Source: SG8-4 sp964598225
GTDB lineage: Bacteria > Planctomycetota > Phycisphaerae > Sedimentisphaerales > Anaerobacaceae
NCBI GenBank assembly: GCA_964598225.1
Contig: CAZRBG010000018.1
Location: forward strand, 21,284 to 85,283
Direction of reading: 5' to 3'
DNA length: 64,000 nucleotides
The notes beneath the pieces are model-generated. The model worked only from the letters and a program-made list of their open reading frames with translations, was not told where the DNA came from and did no database searches. Numbering within the stretch: position 1 is the first letter of the stretch; each line of letters begins with the position of its first letter. Made by a program: the position numbers and the translations under genes. Below are positions 59,964 to 64,000 of this stretch, one piece after another.

Positions 59964-60176
59964 CTAGTACTTACGTGCACGGCTTTTTAAGCTTTGCCAC
60001 AGGATGAGCAGAATCTTCTTTATTTTTCGCGGTTTGCCGGGTCTGCTTGCTCGTGGCTCCAATACGGGAACTCGGGCTAATTTGACGGTCGGTTGAGTTT
60101 CCCGAAGGCTGGACTTTCTTGGATTTTGGAGTTTGGGATGTGGAGCAGAGGAAAATATTTTCTTGTAATCTCTCAT
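59964..60176 (-). CDS. Doubtful small basic protein
   Basis: A 70-residue open frame with AAGAAGGA before the ATG. The product is strongly basic (MRDYKKIFSSAPHPKLQNPR, RASRPGKPRKIKKILLILWQ) with a short hydrophobic run near the end. No family is recognised. Its position just upstream of the peptide cassette, on the same strand, is the only context. It could be a chance frame. Confidence 0.25.
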   Translation of the reverse strand: MRDYKKIFSSAPHPKLQNPRKSSLRETQPTVKLARVPVLEPRASRPGKPRKIKKILLILWQSLKSRARKY

Positions 60177-60192
60177 AATTGAGAATTCCTTC

Positions 60193-60221
60193 TTGATATT
60201 TTCTCGGTAACAGTATAGAAT
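60193..60221 (+). promoter_or_regulatory. Sigma-70-type promoter of the histidine kinase gene
   Basis: TTGATA at 60193-60198, a 17-base spacer and TAGAAT at 60216-60221. Transcription should start near 60228, about 80 bases before the ATG at 60310. Confidence 0.6.
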
Positions 60222-60309
60222 GAATAGTATCTGATTGGTTTTTCCGTTAAATCGTTATTTTTGGGGATATACGCAATCGCGGAATATCTGAAATTTAAAA
60301 AAATCTATT

Positions 60310-62142
60310 ATGGACACTACTTCAAACATAGCCGGCACTTCTGTTGATATGCCGAGCCAGTGTACTCGCGAGGCTCTCGCCGAGCACATACTCTGGCTGA
60401 TCCGGCTTCGGTGGATCGCGGTCGGGTGCATCGTACTCGCCTGTCTGATGGGCACTTACGTCTTTCCCGTGCTCCCGCACGCGGTGCCGATCTATGTTTG
60501 CGCCGGCCTGCTGCTATTGTCCAATGTCTTATACCTGATTGCCGCCAAGACCGGAAAGAGCCGCGCCGGCCGCAGAGATGTCGCTATCGCCATGATCCAG
60601 GTCGAGACGGATCTGGTTTTGCTCACTGCCGTGCTGCACTTTTCCGGCGGGGTGTCCAACCCGTTCTTTTTGCTCTATGTAGTTCCGATAATAATAGCGA
60701 CAATCATTCTGCCGAGACGTATGTCGTATGCAGCCGTGCTGACTGCGATTGTGCTGTTCGGCCTTTTGGCGGCAAGTGAGCTGGGAGGAGGAATTGGCCT
60801 GGGGCATTACCCTCTGAACTTCCCCGAGGGCAGCATGCTGTGGGAGAATCCTTCGTATGCGCTCGGTGCTTTTACAGCCTTTGTCTGCGTGCTTGCGGTT
60901 GTCCGTCACCTCACGCGCGTGGTCATTTCGCGGATGACCGCGAAGGAACTTGAGGCGGCGCGAAACAACGACGTGCTTCAGGCCGTTATTAACGCCATGG
61001 GCGAGGGATTGATATTCATAACTACAAGGGCAAATGTTGCCATCTGTAACCCGGCCGCGAACGTCTGGTGCAAGAACGGTGATGGCAGGTCGGAGGATGT
61101 TTCGATCGATGATTTTCCGCCGGCTCTGGCCGAACACGTGACGGCTCTCTTGCGCGGTGAGGACAAACCCTCGGACTGGAACGAGAGGATAGAATTCGAC
61201 ACGGGCGATCCGGCCCACCGCTACATCGAAGTCAAGAGCGGTCCCGTGACCGGCATTGACGGACAGCGGCTGGGCTATGTGATCGTCGGGCAGGACCTTA
61301 CCGAGCACAGGAAACTGACCAAAGACCTGATGGAGCGGACCGAGGAAGTGACCGAAATCAATGAAATGCTGAAGATGTCGCGTATCGAGATGGCTCAGCG
61401 GGAGAAGATGGTCGCCGTCGGTCAGATGGCAACGGGCATCGCGCACGAAATCGGCAACCCTTTGGCGAGCATCTCGTCGGTCGCACAATACCTCGCTCGA
61501 AAGATCGAGTCCGACGAGCACAAGGAGCAACTGCTGATAGTACAATACCACGTGGACCGCATTTCGACGATTCTCAGGCGAATGCTGGGTCTGTCCCGTC
61601 CGGCAACCAGCGAGTACAAATGGACCGACATCAACGCATTGATAGAAAATACACTGTCGCTGATTAATTTCGACAAACGCGCCAAGTCGGTCACCATCGA
61701 AAATGCCCCCGGAGAAGACCTGCCGATGATGTGGCTTAATCCCCAGCACATCGAGCAAGTCTTCATCAATATCTTTATTAACGCGCTGGATGCAATGAAC
61801 GCCAAAGAACAGGAGCAGGAGCACACTCTCAGGATCGTGACCGAAGCGAAAAACGACCTGGTGGAGATCCGAATCAGCGACACCGGCGTCGGCATGAAAT
61901 CGGAGGTCTGCACGCGCGCCTTCGAGTCGTTCTTTACGACCAAGGAAATCGGCAAAGGGACCGGGCTGGGACTCTTTATAAGCTATAATCTTGTTACCGA
62001 GGTCGACGGTACGATCCTCCTTGAGTCGGAGCTTGGCAAAGGAACTACGGTGATAATCAGGCTGCCGGTGCGGCCCAAAAAGGCTCTATTGGCCGGAGAT
62101 GATTCGAAAGAGGATAGTTTTGACAGGAAAAAGGCCGTTTAG
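60310..62142 (+). CDS. Sensor histidine kinase with six membrane helices and PAS domain
   Basis: A 610-residue protein. Six hydrophobic segments between about 30 and 203 form an integral sensor region (LRWIAVGCIVLACLMGTYVF, FLLYVVPIIIATIILP). A PAS domain covers about 220-330 (DVLQAVINAMGEGLIFITTR, CNPAANVWCKNGDG, GYVIVGQDLTEHRKL). After a helical linker the phosphoacceptor is H379 in GIAHEIGNPLASISS. The ATPase domain has the N box NIFINALDAMNAKE, G1 ISDTGVGM and G2 GTGLGLFISYNL. This is an NtrB-like kinase; the NtrC-type regulator gene follows 78 bases on. The signal sensed in the membrane is unknown. Confidence 0.92.
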   Translation: MDTTSNIAGTSVDMPSQCTREALAEHILWLIRLRWIAVGCIVLACLMGTYVFPVLPHAVPIYVCAGLLLLSNVLYLIAAKTGKSRAGRRDVAIAMIQVETDLVLLTAVLHFSGGVSNPFFLLYVVPIIIATIILPRRMSYAAVLTAIVLFGLLAASELGGGIGLGHYPLNFPEGSMLWENPSYALGAFTAFVCVLAVVRHLTRVVISRMTAKELEAARNNDVLQAVINAMGEGLIFITTRANVAICNPAANVWCKNGDGRSEDVSIDDFPPALAEHVTALLRGEDKPSDWNERIEFDTGDPAHRYIEVKSGPVTGIDGQRLGYVIVGQDLTEHRKLTKDLMERTEEVTEINEMLKMSRIEMAQREKMVAVGQMATGIAHEIGNPLASISSVAQYLARKIESDEHKEQLLIVQYHVDRISTILRRMLGLSRPATSEYKWTDINALIENTLSLINFDKRAKSVTIENAPGEDLPMMWLNPQHIEQVFINIFINALDAMNAKEQEQEHTLRIVTEAKNDLVEIRISDTGVGMKSEVCTRAFESFFTTKEIGKGTGLGLFISYNLVTEVDGTILLESELGKGTTVIIRLPVRPKKALLAGDDSKEDSFDRKKAV

Positions 62143-62220
62143 GAGTATAACGGCGGGTTTATTGAATAAGGAAACTTCGACGTGAAGGGATCAGTTACAC
62201 AGGACAAAGAGGTAACACGC

Positions 62221-63600
62221 ATGGATAGAGAAGTATTGTTGGCCGACGATGAGGCAACATTTCGCGAAACTTTCGCGAAGGTCCTTCGAGAAGAAGAGAT
62301 GTCCGTTACAACCGTGACCAACGGGGCCGATGCGATAGATGCCGCCATGAAAAAGCCTTTCGGCGTTGTCGTTATGGATATCCGGATGCCCGGGATCGAC
62401 GGCATTAAAGCCCTGCGAGAAATAATGCGTATCAGGCCAGAAACGCGCGTGATAATGATTACGGCTTACGGAACTGTGGAAATGGCCGTCGAGGCCATCA
62501 AGCTCGGCGCCTGCGACTACGTGATGAAGCCGGTGGCGATGGACGATATCGTGACCAAAATCCGCCAGAACATGAAGTACCTCGACCTGCAGGAAGAAAA
62601 CAAAAAGCTCAAGCACGAGCTGGGAAAGCGCTTCGACATCGGCCAGATCATAGGCAAATCGCCGGAGATGCAGAATGTATTCGATATGATTCGCAAGGTG
62701 GCCCCGACCAAGAGCAACGTGTTGATAACAGGCAAGAGCGGCACCGGCAAAGAGCTGGTCGCCCGTGCTATACATTCCCTGGCGGCTCAGAACAGCAAGC
62801 AGTTTCTTGCCGTCAACTGCAGCGCAATTCCCGAGGGGCTGCTCGAGAGCGAACTGTTCGGGCACAAGAAGGGAAGTTTCACTTCGGCCGTCAGAGATAA
62901 GAAAGGTCTGTTCGAGAGTGCGTGCGGCGGAACATTGTTCCTTGATGAAATCGGCCACATGCCGATGAGCTGCCAGGTCAAATTGCTAAGGGCGGTCGAG
63001 CACAGGCAGGTTATACCGGTCGGCTCGACCGAACCGGTCGACGTAGACCTGCGGCTCATTGCAGCCACCAATAAGGAGTTGCAGAAAGAAATCAAAGCCG
63101 GACGTTTTCGAGAGGACCTGTATTACAGGATGAACGTGGTCGGCATTCATCTGCCCCCGTTGTCCGAGAGAAAAGAAGACATCCCGATGCTGGTCGAGCA
63201 TTTCATCAAGAAGTTTAACGCCGAGATGGGCAAAACGTGCACGGGCGTCAGCGATGCGGTCATGCGGTTGTTTATGAGCTACGAGTGGAAAGGAAATATC
63301 AGAGAGCTGGAAAACGTTATAGAAAGAGCCGTGATATTCGCCGAGGGAGACACCATTAAAATCTCCGACATCGGGCTTCTGGGTTCGCACGCGATGGGAC
63401 TGAGCAAGGAGGACGAAGACCTCCAAACAGCGGTCAAGGCGTATGAGAAAGAATACATCCGCCGGGTTCTCAGCAAGCACGACTGGAACAAAGTCGCCGC
63501 GGCCAAGGCCCTCAAAGTCGGCCTGTCGAGCCTGTACCGAAAGATAGACGAACTCGAGATCGATTCCCAAAAGCCCAAACGCTCGAAAGACACGGATTAA
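62221..63600 (+). CDS. Sigma-54-dependent NtrC-family response regulator
   Basis: A 459-residue protein from the ATG at 62221 (a GTG at 62182 is the other option). The receiver domain is about 1-120 with phosphoacceptor D53 in VVVMDIRMPGIDG. The AAA+ domain has Walker A GKSGTGKELVARAIH, Walker B GGTLFLDEIGHM and the arginine finger region GRFREDLYYRMNV. The sigma-54 contact loop, usually GAFTGA, reads GSFTSA here. The C-terminal Fis-type helix-turn-helix is at about 415-455 (NKVAAAKALKVGLSSLYRKI). It pairs with the upstream kinase. A candidate sigma-54 promoter exists at 1044, but no direct link is shown. Confidence 0.92.
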   Translation: MDREVLLADDEATFRETFAKVLREEEMSVTTVTNGADAIDAAMKKPFGVVVMDIRMPGIDGIKALREIMRIRPETRVIMITAYGTVEMAVEAIKLGACDYVMKPVAMDDIVTKIRQNMKYLDLQEENKKLKHELGKRFDIGQIIGKSPEMQNVFDMIRKVAPTKSNVLITGKSGTGKELVARAIHSLAAQNSKQFLAVNCSAIPEGLLESELFGHKKGSFTSAVRDKKGLFESACGGTLFLDEIGHMPMSCQVKLLRAVEHRQVIPVGSTEPVDVDLRLIAATNKELQKEIKAGRFREDLYYRMNVVGIHLPPLSERKEDIPMLVEHFIKKFNAEMGKTCTGVSDAVMRLFMSYEWKGNIRELENVIERAVIFAEGDTIKISDIGLLGSHAMGLSKEDEDLQTAVKAYEKEYIRRVLSKHDWNKVAAAKALKVGLSSLYRKIDELEIDSQKPKRSKDTD

Positions 63601-64000
63601 TGAACTCTGCCCTGTTCGAAGGATTGATCGCGACAAAGGCATTAGCTGAAGTCCGTAGGATGGCCATCCCATTCGGCAGGCTCAGGAATCCGGAATCGAC
63701 GAACGGCTGCCGTGCCGCCCGGGCATCTTATCAGAAATCTTGAGATAATACGAGCCTATTCTATGCTCTGCGTCGCTTCTTGTCGACGGCCTACGGACTT
63801 GTTGTGCGGCCGATCGTCCTTTCATCGGCACAGAACCTTTCGCTGTGCTCTATTTTCGGCCGCTCCGGCGGATATTGGCTTTCCAAATTGGGTTTGTTTT
63901 CGGCGGCTTCAGGATGAGCTGTATCGTTGTAATGTTTTTCCAGACAAGATGTTCTGTCGATTAAGTTCTGCATAAATTGGGTTTGTTTTGCGAAATCGTT
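63601..64000. other. Right-end intergenic stretch with a repeated 16-mer
   Basis: No credible gene in the last 400 bases. The 16-base AAATTGGGTTTGTTTT occurs twice in direct orientation, at 63885-63900 and 63974-63989, about 89 bases apart. This looks like the edge of a dispersed intergenic repeat family that continues past the window. Confidence 0.55.

Noticed and set aside
60529..61824. 431-residue minus-strand open frame opposite the histidine kinase
   Set aside because: Antisense shadow; the plus strand encodes a complete kinase.
1..64000. tRNA, rRNA, CRISPR array, transposase or prophage genes
   Set aside because: I scanned for T-loop-like GGTTCGA motifs, regular spacer-repeat patterns, integrase/transposase motifs and rRNA sequence and saw none; a covariance-model scan would be needed to exclude small RNAs.

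Overview
The window looks like chromosomal DNA of an uncultured, probably anaerobic planctomycete, most likely of the Phycisphaerae. Supporting marks are: four large secreted proteins built from LamG, PA14 and repeated 'YYWRVDEVN' modules; a prepilin-like protein with the planctomycete FTLIELLVVIAIIALL start; a TIGR03790 protein; a hydrazine-synthase-alpha-like c-type haem protein; ECF sigma/anti-sigma pairs; and many sugar-active proteins. The anaerobic siroheme route to haem and an hgcAB pair argue for anoxic life. No rRNA, tRNA, CRISPR array or transposase was recognised.

Layout. 1-3.8 kb: start of an FtsX/MacB-type permease (cut by the left edge), a FlgM-like small gene behind a candidate sigma-54 promoter and a hairpin-rich leader, and a radical-SAM/NifX-like pair. 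3.8-7.7 kb: two ECF sigma/anti-sigma pairs, the second anti-sigma carrying four zinc-finger motifs. 7.7-14.1 kb: NAD synthetase, a nitroreductase-DJ-1 fusion, VanZ, TIGR03790 and a KamA-family radical SAM protein. 15-34.6 kb: four modular secreted paralogues (one alone, three in tandem), with a GH127 arabinofuranosidase, hflK-hflC plus a small membrane gene, and Hsp20 between them. All four paralogues share a promoter and a terminator sequence.

34.7-40 kb: an ABC-2 export operon whose last gene fuses permease, M1-peptidase-like and beta-propeller domains. 40.2-49.2 kb: a tri-haem HZS-alpha-like protein, an epimerase/beta-helix fusion, a GH55/pectate-lyase-like protein, a prepilin-like protein and threonine synthase. 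49.5-50.8 kb: hgcA-hgcB, the mercury-methylation pair, with the diagnostic NVWCAAGK motif and the HgcB cysteine pattern. 51-56.1 kb: ahbB-ccsA/hemX-hemA-ahbD-ahbC, making haem from siroheme and sharing upstream tetrapyrrole precursors with the corrinoid that HgcA needs.

56.1-59.7 kb: a lower-GC four-gene cassette on the minus strand. It encodes a secreted nine-cysteine peptide with a Gly-Gly site, a LolA-like membrane protein, a C39-peptidase-like/rhodanese fusion and a MauE/DoxX redox membrane protein. This is the best candidate here for an undescribed peptide-maturation system. 60.3-63.6 kb: a histidine kinase and NtrC-type sigma-54 activator. Palindromic REP-like elements are scattered between genes.
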